Positions 1 through 12,387 are shown, counted from the stretch's first letter. The stretch: 64,000 nt of DNA from Campylobacter volucris (GCF_008011665.1 NZ_VOWJ01000021.1:62001-126000); one strand, 5' to 3'. Made by a program: numbers and translations. Notes: a model not told the origin generated them from the sequence alone.

Positions 1-1
1 T

Positions 2-3000
2 GCAAATCCTAGTGTATTAGAACCTCATATGGTAAAAAGAAAAAATGAAGACAATATCACTTTAAATGTGAATTTAATTGGAGAAGAAGTTTTAGGTGAA
101 GCTGAGAGCTCTTATAGAATGAAAAAATATGAAGAAGCTTTGAAAACTAGTTATATTACTTATATTTCGATTAAAATTACTACTATCTTTTCGCAAATTA
201 ATATCATTGATTTTGAGTATTCTAAAGATGAGGTTGTAAAAAGATTAGATAAATTATATGCTCTTGCTTTAGAAGAAGAAAAAAAGCAAGGCGTGCCTAA
301 ATTTATAAATCTTGATATGGAAGAATTTAGAGATTTAGAATTAACCGTTGAAGCTTTTATGGAGAGTATTTCTAAATTTGATATAAAAGCTGGTATTGTT
401 TTACAAGCTTATCTTCCTGATTCTTATGAGTATCTTAAAAAACTATTTGCTTTTTCTAAAGAAAGAGTTTTAAAAGGTATGAAACCTATAAAAATACGCT
501 TTGTCAAAGGTGCTAATATGGAAAGTGAAGAAACTATAGCATCTCAAAGAGGATGGGCTTTACCTACTTTTTATAAAAAGATTGATACTGATAGTAATTA
601 TAATAAAATGTTAGATTTTGTCTTAGAAGATGATAATTATAAATACATCAATATAGGTATAGCAAGTCATAATATTTTTGAAATTGCTTATGCTTATACA
701 CGCATAAGCGAGACAAATGCTTTAGATAGTTTTACTTTTGAAATGCTAGAAGGTATGAGTTTGCAATGTTCTTATGAATTATCAAAAATGCATGATCTTA
801 TACTTTATGCACCAGTTTGCGATGAGGCTCATTTTAATAATGCTATTGCTTATTTGGTTAGAAGACTTGATGAAAATACAAGCGAAGATAATTTCATGAG
901 ATATTTTTTTAATCTCAAAGTTAATGACTCTAATTGGCAAGCTCAAAAAGAATTATTTATTAAATCTTTAGAAGGCATCAAAACCCTTGATAATTCTACC
1001 CACAGAACTCAAGATAGAAATAAAGAGCAGCAAGTTGTGAGTTCTTATAAAAGCAAAGAATTTAAAAACGAGCCAGATACTGATTTTATCTTAAAAGCAA
1101 ATAGAGAATGGGCAAAAAATATTAGATCTCAATATGAAAATTTACAAAATTATGATGTTTATCCAGTTATCAAAGAAGAGATTAAAAAAGATGGCTTAAA
1201 AGTTGTAGAAGTCAAAGATAAAATTCAAAACCGCATCATAGGAAAAGCGTATTTAGCAGGTGAAGAAGAAATCAAATATGCCTTAGATGTAGCTAAGGGT
1301 TCAAATTTTAGTGAGTTAAGTCATGATGAAATTTATAAAATTTTAGCAAACACTGCTCAACTTGTGAGAGAACGAAGAGGTGATTTGATAGGTATAGCAG
1401 CATTAGAAGTAGGAAAAACATTTTTAGAAATTGATCCTGAAGTAAGTGAAGCTATAGATTTTTTAGAATTTTATCCACATTCTTTAGAAAAATTAAAAGA
1501 GCAAAATCCAAATACAATTTTTAAAGCAAAAGGAGTGGGGGTTGTTATAGCACCATGGAATTTTCCAGTTGGAATTTCAGTAGGAACCATAGCAGCACCT
1601 TTAGCAGCAGGCAATAGAGTAATTTATAAGCCATCATCTCTTTCTATGCTAACAGGTTATATGCTTTGTAAATGTTTTTGGGATGCGGGTATTCCTAAAG
1701 ATGCATTGATTTTTTTACCATCTAAAGGAAGCGATATTTCAAAATATCTTTTAGTAGATGAAAGTGTTAAATTTTCAGTATTAACAGGTGGAGAAGAAAC
1801 TGCTTATGCAATGCTTAAGGCAAATCCAACCTTGCTTTTAAGTGCTGAAACAGGTGGAAAAAATGCAACTATAGTATCTAAATTTGCTGATCGTGATAGT
1901 GCGATTAAAAATATCATTCATTCAGCATTTTCAAATTCAGGTCAAAAATGTTCAGCTACTTCTTTACTTGTATTAGAAGAAGAAGTGTATGAAGATATAG
2001 AATTTAAAAAGACTTTAGTAGATGCAGCATCATCTATGGCCGTAGGAAATCCTTTTATATTTAAAAATAAACTTGGAGCTTTAGCGGATAAACCTGATGA
2101 AAAACTTACAAAAGCACTTGAGGAATTAAAACCTTATGAAAGTTGGGCTTTAAAACCAAGATTTGTTGATAATAATCCTTATCTTTTAACTCCAGGTATT
2201 AAATACGGAACTAAAAAAGGTGATTTTACTCATATGAATGAGCTTTTTGCGCCAATTTTAACCGTAATGAAGGCAAAAAATTTAAAAGAAGCTATTGAGA
2301 TAGTAAATTCTACTGGCTATGGTCTAACAGCTGGATTTGAAAGTTTAGATGAGCGTGAGTGGGAGTATTTTCATACCAATATAGAGGCTGGAAACATATA
2401 TATTAATAAACCTACAACAGGTGCTATAGTTCTTAGACAGCCTTTTGGTGGAGTAAAAAAATCGGCTATTGGCTTTGGTAGAAAGGTTGGGATTTATAAT
2501 TATATTACTCAATTTATGGATTTAGAGCAGGAAAAAGCCGATTTAAATGTTTTAGAAAATGATTTGGTAAAAAAACTTCAATCTATGCATTTAAATTTAA
2601 ATGATAAAGATAAGCTTGAATTTGAAGTAGTTAAAGATATGGCAAAAAGTTATGCTTACCATGCTAAAAATGAATTTGCTTTAGCTAAAGATTATGTAAA
2701 TATTAGAGGTGAGGATAATTTATTTTCTTATACTAAAGTTAAAAATATTGCTTATAGGGTGTATAAAGATGATAGTTTAAAAGATATTTTAGGGGTTATT
2801 TTAGCAGCTAGTATTTTAAATATTGATCTTATTTTAAGTTATGATGAACATGAAAAAATTGATTTGATTAGAGAGATAAATAAACATATTAGTGCTAAAA
2901 CTTTATTTCTTAAAGAAAGTAAGGAAAATTTTATTAATAAAATTAGTGAGTATGAAAGAATTCGTTATTTTGCACCTTTGGATAAAAATGATGAGATTTT

Positions 3001-3148
3001 CAAAAAAGCAGCAAGTTGTGCAAAAATTATTGCAAATACTAAACCTTTGCTCAATGGTCGTTTTGAGTTGCTTTTGTATCATAATGAAAAAGCATTGAGT
3101 ATATCTTTCCATCGTTATGGAAATTTAGGTATTCGTGCATTAAAATAA
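2..3148 (+). CDS. putA: Bifunctional proline dehydrogenase / P5C dehydrogenase PutA (5' end outside window)
   Basis: Oxidises proline to glutamate in two steps, feeding electrons to the quinone pool and NAD. The frame is open from base 2, so the true start lies before the window; about 1048 residues are seen. The N-terminal part is the FAD-dependent proline dehydrogenase barrel, ending in the conserved RRLDENT segment. The second half is an aldehyde dehydrogenase domain with APWNFP, a catalytic Glu in SAETGGKN and a catalytic Cys in SGQKCSATS. No ribbon-helix-helix domain is visible in the part present. putP follows after 13 bases with its own ribosome site, which indicates a proline utilisation operon. 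The family assignment is firm. Confidence 0.95.
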   Translation, partial: ANPSVLEPHMVKRKNEDNITLNVNLIGEEVLGEAESSYRMKKYEEALKTSYITYISIKITTIFSQINIIDFEYSKDEVVKRLDKLYALALEEEKKQGVPKFINLDMEEFRDLELTVEAFMESISKFDIKAGIVLQAYLPDSYEYLKKLFAFSKERVLKGMKPIKIRFVKGANMESEETIASQRGWALPTFYKKIDTDSNYNKMLDFVLEDDNYKYINIGIASHNIFEIAYAYTRISETNALDSFTFEMLEGMSLQCSYELSKMHDLILYAPVCDEAHFNNAIAYLVRRLDENTSEDNFMRYFFNLKVNDSNWQAQKELFIKSLEGIKTLDNSTHRTQDRNKEQQVVSSYKSKEFKNEPDTDFILKANREWAKNIRSQYENLQNYDVYPVIKEEIKKDGLKVVEVKDKIQNRIIGKAYLAGEEEIKYALDVAKGSNFSELSHDEIYKILANTAQLVRERRGDLIGIAALEVGKTFLEIDPEVSEAIDFLEFYPHSLEKLKEQNPNTIFKAKGVGVVIAPWNFPVGISVGTIAAPLAAGNRVIYKPSSLSMLTGYMLCKCFWDAGIPKDALIFLPSKGSDISKYLLVDESVKFSVLTGGEETAYAMLKANPTLLLSAETGGKNATIVSKFADRDSAIKNIIHSAFSNSGQKCSATSLLVLEEEVYEDIEFKKTLVDAASSMAVGNPFIFKNKLGALADKPDEKLTKALEELKPYESWALKPRFVDNNPYLLTPGIKYGTKKGDFTHMNELFAPILTVMKAKNLKEAIEIVNSTGYGLTAGFESLDEREWEYFHTNIEAGNIYINKPTTGAIVLRQPFGGVKKSAIGFGRKVGIYNYITQFMDLEQEKADLNVLENDLVKKLQSMHLNLNDKDKLEFEVVKDMAKSYAYHAKNEFALAKDYVNIRGEDNLFSYTKVKNIAYRVYKDDSLKDILGVILAASILNIDLILSYDEHEKIDLIREINKHISAKTLFLKESKENFINKISEYERIRYFAPLDKNDEIFKKAASCAKIIANTKPLLNGRFELLLYHNEKALSISFHRYGNLGIRALK

Positions 3149-3161
3149 GAAAGGAGTATAA

Positions 3162-4643
3162 ATGGAAGTAGTTCAAATTAATACACAAATTGCGATAATG
3201 TTTATCGCATATTCAGCTTTAATGCTTTTTATAGGTTTTTATTTTTATAAACAAAATAAAAATTCTGAAGATTATTTTTTAGGTGGTCGTTCTATGGGGC
3301 CTGTTGTTTCAGCGCTTAGTGCTGGAGCTTCTGATATGAGTGGATGGCTTTTGATGGGCTTGCCTGGAGCTTTATATGTGAGTGGTTTAGCTGAAAGCTA
3401 TATAGCTATAGGTCTTAGTATAGGAGCTTTTTTAAATTGGACTTTTGTGGCAAAAAGACTTAGAATTTATACTAGTGTGATTGCAAATTCTATTACAATT
3501 CCTGATTATTTTGAGACTAGATTTGATGATGATAAGCATATATTAAGAGTAATTTGTGCTTTTGTTATTTTGATATTTTTTACTTTTTATGTTTCTTCAG
3601 GATTAGTTGGTGGAGCAAAACTTTTTGAAGCAACTTTTGGGATAGATTATGATTATGCTTTGACTACTGGAACGATTATTATTGTTGCTTATACTTTTTT
3701 AGGTGGGTATAAAGCAGTTTGCTGGACAGATTTAATCCAAGGACTTTTAATGATGAGTGCTTTAATCATAGTTCCTATAGTGATGATTTATCATTTAGGT
3801 GGTTTTAGTGAGACTTTAAATATAGTGAGTGAAATAAAGCCAAATGCTTTATCTATGGGAGAAGGATTAAGTTTTATAGGTATAGTTTCAGCATTATCTT
3901 GGGGACTTGGATATTTTGGTCAACCTCATATTTTGGTGCGTTTTATGTCTATACGCTCAACTAAAGATATCCCAACTGCTACTTTTGTAGGGATTTCTTG
4001 GATGGTTGTATCATTAATTGGAGCTTGTATGATAGGAATTTTGGGCATAGCTTATGTGAGTAAATTTGAATTAAGCTTGCAAGATCCTGAAAAGATTTTT
4101 ATAGTGATGTCGCAATTACTTTTTAATCCTTGGATAGCTGGAATTTTATTAAGTGCGATTTTGGCTGCTATTATGAGTACGGCTAGTTCTCAATTGCTAG
4201 TTTCAAGCTCAACTATAGCTGAGGATTTTTATAAAAGAATTTTCAACAAAGAAGCCTCAAATCAAACTGTTATGACTTTAGGTAGATTTGGAGTTTTAGC
4301 AGTTGCTGTAATTGCATTTGTGATTTCAACCGATAAAAATTCAAGTGTTTTAAGTATAGTTGCTTATGCTTGGGCTGGATTTGGTGCTAGTTTTGGTTCT
4401 GTAATGTTATTTTCGCTTTTTTGGTCTAAAATGACAAGATATGGGGCAATTGCAGGTATGGTTACTGGTGCTGTGGTTGTAGTTGTTTATAAAAACTTTT
4501 TAGCTGCTTGGTTAAATTCTAGTCTTTATGAGATTGTGCCAGGATTTATAGCTGCTTGTATTGCTATTGTAGTAGTGAGTTTATTTACCGCTGTTAGACC
4601 TGGAACTAAAGCAGCTTATGAAAAAATGCTACAGCATTTATGA
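3162..4643 (+). CDS. putP: Sodium/proline symporter PutP
   Basis: Inner membrane sodium:solute symporter (SSF family) that imports proline for PutA. It has 493 residues, the usual length, with about 13 hydrophobic segments. Typical SSF stretches include [20 protein letters not shown] after TM1 and a later [12 protein letters not shown] segment. A good ribosome site (AAGGAG) precedes the ATG. It lies directly behind putA, so the two are probably cotranscribed. A strong hairpin follows the stop codon. Confidence 0.95.
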   Translation: MEVVQINTQIAIMFIAYSALMLFIGFYFYKQNKNSEDYFLGGRSMGPVVSALSAGASDMSGWLLMGLPGALYVSGLAESYIAIGLSIGAFLNWTFVAKRLRIYTSVIANSITIPDYFETRFDDDKHILRVICAFVILIFFTFYVSSGLVGGAKLFEATFGIDYDYALTTGTIIIVAYTFLGGYKAVCWTDLIQGLLMMSALIIVPIVMIYHLGGFSETLNIVSEIKPNALSMGEGLSFIGIVSALSWGLGYFGQPHILVRFMSIRSTKDIPTATFVGISWMVVSLIGACMIGILGIAYVSKFELSLQDPEKIFIVMSQLLFNPWIAGILLSAILAAIMSTASSQLLVSSSTIAEDFYKRIFNKEASNQTVMTLGRFGVLAVAVIAFVISTDKNSSVLSIVAYAWAGFGASFGSVMLFSLFWSKMTRYGAIAGMVTGAVVVVVYKNFLAAWLNSSLYEIVPGFIAACIAIVVVSLFTAVRPGTKAAYEKMLQHL

Positions 4644-4648
4644 TTTTA

Positions 4649-4674
4649 AAGATAAGGTTATCTAACCTTATCTT
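4649..4674. terminator. Bidirectional terminator hairpin after putP
   Basis: A perfect 12-bp inverted repeat (AAGATAAGGTTA, 2-base loop) followed by an AT-rich stretch with a T-run on the plus side. It includes the stop codon of the converging lipoprotein gene, so it probably ends transcription from both sides. Confidence 0.8.
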
Positions 4675-5135
4675 ATATAACTTTTTTTAATATAAGATGT
4701 TATTTCTTTGGCACTTTCGTCTAATACTCCTTTAGCATCTCCTCCTAAAAATCCCATTTTCATTTCTGAAGAGCTTTCAAAGCTAGCTATATTAAAGTCA
4801 AAATTATTTTTTAAGATTATTTTGATTTTAGACTTTGCAGCGCCTACTCCCATTGCACCTGTTGGAGCAAAATGTCTAAAAAGTCTATTTCCTTCATCAT
4901 AGTATTTTATATTACATTCTATTTTTAGTGCATTACCATAAATTTGTTCTTTTTTTAAATAGTGATTGATTTGTTTTTGTAAGTATTGTTCTTCTTTTGA
5001 ATTTCCACATTTAGCGTAAGCGTCTTCGTATTTTTTATAGCTTGATTTTCCTTTGATTTTTCCAATTGTAGTGCTAGCACATGCGGTAAAAATTAAACTT
5101 AAAATTATTAGTAGGGTTAATTTTAGATATTTCAT
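4668..5135 (-). CDS. Putative lipoprotein, unknown function
   Basis: A 155-residue protein with a lipoprotein signal: basic start, hydrophobic core and FTAC lipobox with the acylated Cys at residue 19. The mature part is small, charged and has no motif I recognise. It converges on putP, sharing the terminator hairpin, and stands alone on the minus strand upstream of the tRNA-Sec gene. Envelope location is inferred from the signal. Function unknown. Confidence 0.7.
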   Translation of the reverse strand: MKYLKLTLLIILSLIFTACASTTIGKIKGKSSYKKYEDAYAKCGNSKEEQYLQKQINHYLKKEQIYGNALKIECNIKYYDEGNRLFRHFAPTGAMGVGAAKSKIKIILKNNFDFNIASFESSSEMKMGFLGGDAKGVLDESAKEITSYIKKSYIR

Positions 5136-5198
5136 TTGTAAGCCTTTTCTAAAATAGTGCTTATTATAACTAATTTTTCTGTATTTATAAAGTTTTTA

Positions 5199-5204
5199 TA
5201 TAAT
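5199..5204 (+). promoter_or_regulatory. -10 box for tRNA-Sec
   Basis: A perfect TATAAT lies 8 bases before the tRNA gene. It may also serve purA, which begins 27 bases after the tRNA without an obvious promoter of its own. Confidence 0.55.
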
Positions 5205-5212
5205 TGTGTTTT

Positions 5213-7003
<1,791 letters not shown>

Positions 7004-7004
<1 letters not shown>

Positions 7005-7522
7005 TGAAAAAAATTATTTTAGTATTTAATTTGTTTGCATTGTATCTTTATGCTCAAGAAAATTGTGAGCAGTATTTTGAAGCAAGAAAAACTCAAATGC
7101 AAGATCAAATTCGAGAGTATGATGAGGCAAAACAAAGTTTGGAGGCATATAGGGCATCTTTTGAAGCCTTGCAAAAAGAAAAAATGCAAGCATTATTAGA
7201 AAAAGAAGCAGATGTTAATGCAAGTTTGCAAGAGATTAAAACTTTAAAAGAGCAAAATGAGCGTATTTTAGAAGCTATTAAACAAAATCTTCAAGTAATT
7301 AACGATAAGACTATGGGTCGTATTGCTGAAATTTATGCCAAAATGAAAGATGTAGCAGTAGCTGAAATACTTAGTCAAATGGATGATGAGGAAGCTTCTA
7401 AAATTTTACTATCTTTGGAGCCAAGAAAAATTTCTTCTATCATGGCAAAAATGGATCCTAAAAAGGCTTCTGATTTAACATTGCTTTTAAAAAATTTAGA
7501 TCAAAATGTAAGTTCACAATAA
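7004..7522 (+). CDS. Periplasmic MotE/MgtE-N-like flagellar accessory protein
   Basis: A 172-residue protein with an N-terminal signal or anchor (MKKIILVFNLFALYLYAQ), a long coiled coil, and a C-terminal MgtE-N-like helical domain (MDDEEASKILLSLEP, then IMAKMDPKKASDLTLLL). The same arrangement occurs in MotE-type proteins that support flagellar motor function in epsilonproteobacteria. Its coupling to fliJ supports a motility role. The C. jejuni counterpart is, from memory, a glycoprotein needed for colonisation. Confidence 0.65.
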
Positions 7523-7582
7523 GTTTTAAGGAGTTTTTAGCTTTTTTTAGTATTATTTCAATAAAAATAAAAAGGTGGATAA

Positions 7583-8134
7583 ATGCGTATTAAACCAGCT
7601 CATATACCTTATATTGCGAATAAAATAATATTAGATTTGATGCATTCTTCTTTTGTGAAAATTAAAGATGATAGTCAAAAATTACTTAAAATTATTAAAG
7701 AAATTTTAGAAATTGATGTTTTAAATGAACGCAAACTTGATGAAAAAACCAAAGAATTATTAGAAAGTCAAGAAGAAGAAATTGAATTTATGCAAATTGA
7801 TAGAAAAAGTATGTTTTGGATGATAAAGAAAAAGCTTGCGAGTGAATTTAAATTCATACTCGATAAAGAAGATAGATATAACAACCTTGCACATAAAGTT
7901 TTAGAAAATTTAGTTAATGAAGATTTGATTAATTATAATGTTTCGGAAAATCGCGTTAAAAATTTAATTTTTTCAAGCATAATGACTTATTTAAAAGAGT
8001 ATGAAAATTTAGAAGATTTAGTTTATGAAAAAATTTCAAATTATAAAAGAAAATTAATCCCTGGCTCTGAAGAATATGAACTAGTTTTTGAAAAATTATA
8101 TCAGGAAGAACTAAGAAAAAAAGGGCTTTTATGA
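7583..8134 (+). CDS. DUF507 family protein
   Basis: A 183-residue soluble protein starting MRIKPAHIPYIANKI, the characteristic N-terminus of DUF507, which usually occurs as one or two copies of a roughly 90-residue unit. Here the length fits two units. It has a good AAGG ribosome site and overlaps carA by ATGA. The function of the family is not known to me. Confidence 0.75.
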   Translation: MRIKPAHIPYIANKIILDLMHSSFVKIKDDSQKLLKIIKEILEIDVLNERKLDEKTKELLESQEEEIEFMQIDRKSMFWMIKKKLASEFKFILDKEDRYNNLAHKVLENLVNEDLINYNVSENRVKNLIFSSIMTYLKEYENLEDLVYEKISNYKRKLIPGSEEYELVFEKLYQEELRKKGLL

Positions 8135-9249
8135 AAGCTTATATTTATATAGAAAATGATGTTTTTTTAACTGCTAGAGCTTTTGGTGCAAGTGGAACTT
8201 TTTTTGGAGAATTAGTTTTTAATACTTCTTTAACAGGTTATCAAGAAATTATTTCTGATCCTTCATACGCAGGACAATTTATAGTTTTTTCTATGCCTGA
8301 AATTGGCATAGTAGGTGTAAATGATGATGATAATGAAAGCAAACAAATTCACGCTAGTGGAGTAATCATTAGACAATTAAATGATTATTATTCTAATTTT
8401 AGAGCAAAAGAAGATTTGGATTCTTATTTAAAATATCATGGAAAAATAGGGCTTTGTGAAATAGATACTAGATTTTTAGTAAAAATGATTAGAGATAATG
8501 GAAATTTAAGAGCCGTTGTATCTACTGAAATTAAAGATAAAGAAGAGCTTAAAAAAATGCTAAATTCAAGTGCTAAAATTGATGAGGTAAATTATGTAGC
8601 ACAAGTGAGCACAAAAACTTCTTATAATCATAAAAAAGGTTCTTGGGATCATAGCAGCAAGACTTTTAAAAATTCAGTAAAGACAGATAAAACAGTTGCT
8701 GTTATTGATTATGGTGTGAAAGAAAATATACTTAATGAGCTTGTAAGTGTTGGTTTAAAAGTACAAGTATTCCCATATAATGTAAAAGCTAAAGAATTAA
8801 TAGATCTTTATGAAAAAGGATTAATTCATGGCGTGTTTTTATCTAATGGTCCAGGAGAGCCAAAAATATTAAAAGAAGAAATTGCTCAAATAAAACAACT
8901 CATCCAAGCAAAAATTCCTATGCTAGGGATTTGTTTAGGCCATCAATTATTGAGTAATGCCTTTGGATATGAAACTTATAAGATGAAATTTGGCCAACAT
9001 GGTGCAAATCATCCTGTGATTAATCTTACTAATAATACAGTTGAAATTACTGCTCAAAATCATAATTATAATGTTCCTGAAGAAATTGCAAAGGTGGCAG
9101 TTATAACTCATAGGAATTTATTTGGAGATAATGTAGAGGGTGTAAAGTATAAAGAATATCCTATCATTTCTGTGCAACATCATCCAGAAAGTTCCTCGGG
9201 GCCACATGAAAGTAAATATATTTTTAAAGAATTTTTAGAGCTTTTGTGA
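8131..9249 (+). CDS. carA: Carbamoyl-phosphate synthase small subunit CarA
   Basis: Glutaminase subunit that supplies ammonia to CarB for arginine and pyrimidine synthesis. It is 372 residues, the standard length. The C-terminal class I glutamine amidotransferase domain has the nucleophile in GICLGHQLLS and the His-Glu pair in QHHPESS. It overlaps DUF507 and the next gene (start GTG inside the stop region), so it belongs to the same transcript. carB is not in the window. Confidence 0.96.
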   Translation: MKAYIYIENDVFLTARAFGASGTFFGELVFNTSLTGYQEIISDPSYAGQFIVFSMPEIGIVGVNDDDNESKQIHASGVIIRQLNDYYSNFRAKEDLDSYLKYHGKIGLCEIDTRFLVKMIRDNGNLRAVVSTEIKDKEELKKMLNSSAKIDEVNYVAQVSTKTSYNHKKGSWDHSSKTFKNSVKTDKTVAVIDYGVKENILNELVSVGLKVQVFPYNVKAKELIDLYEKGLIHGVFLSNGPGEPKILKEEIAQIKQLIQAKIPMLGICLGHQLLSNAFGYETYKMKFGQHGANHPVINLTNNTVEITAQNHNYNVPEEIAKVAVITHRNLFGDNVEGVKYKEYPIISVQHHPESSSGPHESKYIFKEFLELL

Positions 9250-9908
9250 ATTTAGATTTTATCGCATTAATTAGCATTGCATTTCTTTCTAGTTTTGGGC
9301 ATTGTTATGGAATGTGCGGAGGGTTTATTTTAGCTTTTAACCAACTTGCAAAAAATATTAAAATTCCATTTTTTTTACTAATTCTTTCTTATCATTCAAC
9401 AAGAGTAGTTGCTTATATTTGTTTAGGTATTTTTTTTGGATATTTTGCAAAATTATTTTCTTTTAGTGAATTTGCAAAGACTATGATGTTTTTTTGTATC
9501 GGTATTTTTATGATAATTCTTGCTTGTGCTTTACTTTTTAGGGGAAAATTATTAGTTTTTTTTGAAAATTCTTTTATTTTTGATTGCGTAATTAAAAAAA
9601 ATATGCAAAAACTTTTGCAGCAAAAATCTATAAAAAGTGCTTTGGTGTTAGGATTTTTAAATGGTTTTGTGCCTTGCGGTTTGGTTTATTTTTATATAGC
9701 TTTTGGAATGAGTTTGCAAAGTATATATTATTCTATTTTAATAATGCTTCTTTTTGGCATAGCTACCTTACCAGGGATGATTTTTCTTGCATATTTTAGT
9801 AAAACTTTAAATGATAAATTTCAAAAGATCGGATCTTTTATATCTTATATATTGATACTATGCTATGGTGTGTATTTTTCTTATATGGGCTTTGTTTTAA
9901 CAGCATAA
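9246..9908 (+). CDS. Sulfite exporter TauE/SafE (UreH_2) family membrane protein
   Basis: A 220-residue protein with about six membrane segments and the two signature Cys-rich helices SFGHCYGMCGGF near the N-terminus and GFVPCGLVYFY in the second half, typical of the UreH_2/SafE group. These proteins are often next to cbb3 oxidase genes and are thought to act in metal handling or oxidase assembly. Here ccoNOQP begins 124 bases downstream, so a copper or assembly role is a reasonable inference. It uses a GTG start overlapping the carA stop. Confidence 0.75.
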   Translation: MNLDFIALISIAFLSSFGHCYGMCGGFILAFNQLAKNIKIPFFLLILSYHSTRVVAYICLGIFFGYFAKLFSFSEFAKTMMFFCIGIFMIILACALLFRGKLLVFFENSFIFDCVIKKNMQKLLQQKSIKSALVLGFLNGFVPCGLVYFYIAFGMSLQSIYYSILIMLLFGIATLPGMIFLAYFSKTLNDKFQKIGSFISYILILCYGVYFSYMGFVLTA

Positions 9909-9984
9909 TTTTTGATAATTATTTCCAATATTAACCAAGCGTTAAGAAAATTAATTTTTAAGCTAAAAAAGATATTAATTGTCA

Positions 9985-9990
9985 TATAAT
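9985..9990 (+). promoter_or_regulatory. -10 box upstream of ccoNOQP
   Basis: TATAAT lies 42 bases before the ccoN start in an AT-rich gap of about 120 bases. No clear -35 element is seen, as is usual in this genus. Confidence 0.45.
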
Positions 9991-10031
9991 AAAAAAATTG
10001 CTTTATTGCAGAAAAAAATTAAGGAGAGGAA

Positions 10032-11498
10032 ATGCACCCAGGAAATGCATTAAACTATGACTATACGGTTGCCAAATATTTTATGTTTGCTACCTTATTG
10101 TTTGGTATTATTGGTATGGCAATTGGGACGCTCATAGCTTTTCAAATGGCACATCCGGAACTAAATTATTTAGCTGGTGAGTATGGTACTTTTTCAAGAC
10201 TTAGACCATTACATACTTCAGGTGTGATTTTTGGCTTTATGCTTTCAGGGATTTGGGCGACTTGGTATTATATTGGTCAACGCGTATTAAAAGTAAGTAT
10301 GGCTGAATCAGGCTTTTTAATGTTTATCGGTAAGTTACATTTTTGGCTTTACATGATTACTATGATTTTTGCAGTTGTTTCATTATTTTTAGGTATAAGT
10401 ACTTCAAAAGAATATGCAGAACTTGAATGGCCTTTAGATATATTAGTGGTTTTAATTTGGATTTTATGGGGAGTAAGCATTTTTGGTTTAATTGGAATTC
10501 GTAGAGAAAAAACGCTATATGTGTCATTGTGGTATTATATAGCTACATTTTTAGGTATAGCAATGCTTTATTTGTTTAATAATATGGCAGTACCTACTTA
10601 TTTTGTAACTGGAATGGGTGATTGGTGGCATAGTGTTTCTATGTATGCAGGAACAAATGATGCATTAGTGCAATGGTGGTATGGGCATAATGCGGTTGCG
10701 TTTGTATTTACTGTAGGTATTATCGCTCAAATTTATTATTTTTTGCCAAAAGAAAGTGGTCAGCCAATTTTTTCTTATAAATTATCTTTATTTGCATTTT
10801 GGGGATTGATGTTTGTCTATTTATGGGCTGGTGGACACCATTTAATTTACTCAACTGTTCCTGATTGGATGCAAACCATGGCTTCTGTTTTTTCAATTAT
10901 CCTAATTTTGCCTTCTTGGGGTTCTGCTATTAATATTTTACTTACTATGAAAGGTGAATGGAGTCAATTAAGAGAAAGTCCATTGATTAAATTCATGATT
11001 TTAGCATCAACATTCTATATGTTTTCCACTTTAGAAGGTCCTATTCTTTCTATTAAATCTGTTAATGCTTTAGCGCACTTTACAGATTGGATTCCTGGAC
11101 ATGTTCATGATGGAACACTTGGCTGGGTTGGTTTTATGACTATGGCTGCACTTTATCATATGGTTCCTAGAATGTTTAAAAGAGAGCTTTATAGTAAATC
11201 ATTAATGGAAGCTCAATTTTGGATTCAAACTACTGGTATAGTACTTTATTTTAGTTCAATGTGGATAGCAGGTATTACTCAAGGTATGATGTGGAGAGCT
11301 ACTGATGAGTATGGTAATTTATTATATACCTTTATTGATACGGTTGAAGCTATTGTTCCATATTATTGGATTAGAGCTGTGGGTGGATTATTGTATTTGA
11401 TAGGATTTTTTATGTTTGTTTATAATATTTATAAATCAATTTCGGTGGGTAGAGTGCTTGATAAAGAGCCAAAAAGTGCTTCACCTATGGCAGCATAA
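10032..11498 (+). CDS. ccoN: cbb3-type cytochrome c oxidase subunit I CcoN
   Basis: Catalytic haem-copper subunit of the high-affinity terminal oxidase, in the inner membrane. It has 488 residues and about 12 TM segments. Metal-ligand histidines are visible in RPLHTSG, WYGHNAVAF, AGGHHLIYS and GHVHDGTLGW. It starts ATGCACCCAGGAAAT with an AAGGAGAGG ribosome site and is the first gene of ccoNOQP. Confidence 0.97.
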   Translation: MHPGNALNYDYTVAKYFMFATLLFGIIGMAIGTLIAFQMAHPELNYLAGEYGTFSRLRPLHTSGVIFGFMLSGIWATWYYIGQRVLKVSMAESGFLMFIGKLHFWLYMITMIFAVVSLFLGISTSKEYAELEWPLDILVVLIWILWGVSIFGLIGIRREKTLYVSLWYYIATFLGIAMLYLFNNMAVPTYFVTGMGDWWHSVSMYAGTNDALVQWWYGHNAVAFVFTVGIIAQIYYFLPKESGQPIFSYKLSLFAFWGLMFVYLWAGGHHLIYSTVPDWMQTMASVFSIILILPSWGSAINILLTMKGEWSQLRESPLIKFMILASTFYMFSTLEGPILSIKSVNALAHFTDWIPGHVHDGTLGWVGFMTMAALYHMVPRMFKRELYSKSLMEAQFWIQTTGIVLYFSSMWIAGITQGMMWRATDEYGNLLYTFIDTVEAIVPYYWIRAVGGLLYLIGFFMFVYNIYKSISVGRVLDKEPKSASPMAA

Positions 11499-11509
11499 GG
11501 AGAGAAGGT

Positions 11510-12175
11510 ATGTTTAGTTGGTTAGAAAAAAATCCATTCTTTTTCGCTGTAGCAGTGTTTATAGTGATTGCTTATGCTGGGATTATAGAAATTTTACCTG
11601 ATTTTGCACAAAATGCACGACCTATTGAAGGTAAAAAGCCATATACGGTATTACAATTGGCAGGTCGTAATGTGTATATTAAAGAAAGTTGTAATGCTTG
11701 CCATTCTCAATTAATTCGTCCGTTTAAATCTGAAACCGATCGTTATGGCATGTATTCACTTAGCGGGGAATATGCATATGATAGGCCATTTTTATGGGGA
11801 TCAAAAAGAACAGGGCCTGATTTATTGCGTGTAGGAAATTTTAGAACTACAGATTGGCATGAAAATCATATGTGGGATCCAGTTTCAGTTGCCCCTGGTT
11901 CTATAATGCCAGCTTATAAACATATGTTTAGTAAAAATGCAAATATACAAACAGCATATGCTGAAGCTCTAACGGTTAAAAAAATATTCAATGTTCCTTA
12001 TGATATAGAAAATGGAACTAAACTTGGAACTTGGGAAGAAGCACAAGCTGAAGTAATGACCGAAGCCAAAGATATAGTTGATCAAATGAAAAATCAAGAT
12101 GTTAAAGATGCATTTGCAAAAGGTGAAATTAAAGAAATTGTTGCATTGATTGCATATCTTAATAGCTTGAAGTAA
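11510..12175 (+). CDS. ccoO: cbb3 oxidase subunit II CcoO (monohaem cytochrome c)
   Basis: A membrane-anchored c-type cytochrome of 221 residues. One N-terminal TM segment is followed by a periplasmic domain with the haem site CNACHSQ and a distal Met ligand in the SIMPAYKHM region. It lies 11 bases behind ccoN with an AAGGAGAG ribosome site. Confidence 0.97.
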   Translation: MFSWLEKNPFFFAVAVFIVIAYAGIIEILPDFAQNARPIEGKKPYTVLQLAGRNVYIKESCNACHSQLIRPFKSETDRYGMYSLSGEYAYDRPFLWGSKRTGPDLLRVGNFRTTDWHENHMWDPVSVAPGSIMPAYKHMFSKNANIQTAYAEALTVKKIFNVPYDIENGTKLGTWEEAQAEVMTEAKDIVDQMKNQDVKDAFAKGEIKEIVALIAYLNSLK

Positions 12176-12183
12176 GGCGAAGT

Positions 12184-12387
12184 ATGAATTTAGAACTAAT
12201 AAGAGAATTACAAGCTTATGGTTTTTTTGCACTTGTAGTATTTTTAGTAGTTGTTTTATATTCTTATTGGTTTCATTTGTATAGATCTGAAAAAACAGGT
12301 AGAAGAAACTATGAGCAATATGCTGATTTAGCTTTGAATGATGAAATCAGCGATTGCATTTTAGAGCAAAATAAAAGGAGTGCTTAA
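12184..12387 (+). CDS. ccoQ: cbb3 oxidase small subunit CcoQ
   Basis: A 67-residue protein with one TM segment (FFALVVFLVVVLYSYWFHLY) and a charged cytoplasmic tail, matching CcoQ/FixQ in size, topology and position. CcoQ stabilises the oxidase complex. It overlaps ccoP by one base. Confidence 0.88.
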   Translation: MNLELIRELQAYGFFALVVFLVVVLYSYWFHLYRSEKTGRRNYEQYADLALNDEISDCILEQNKRSA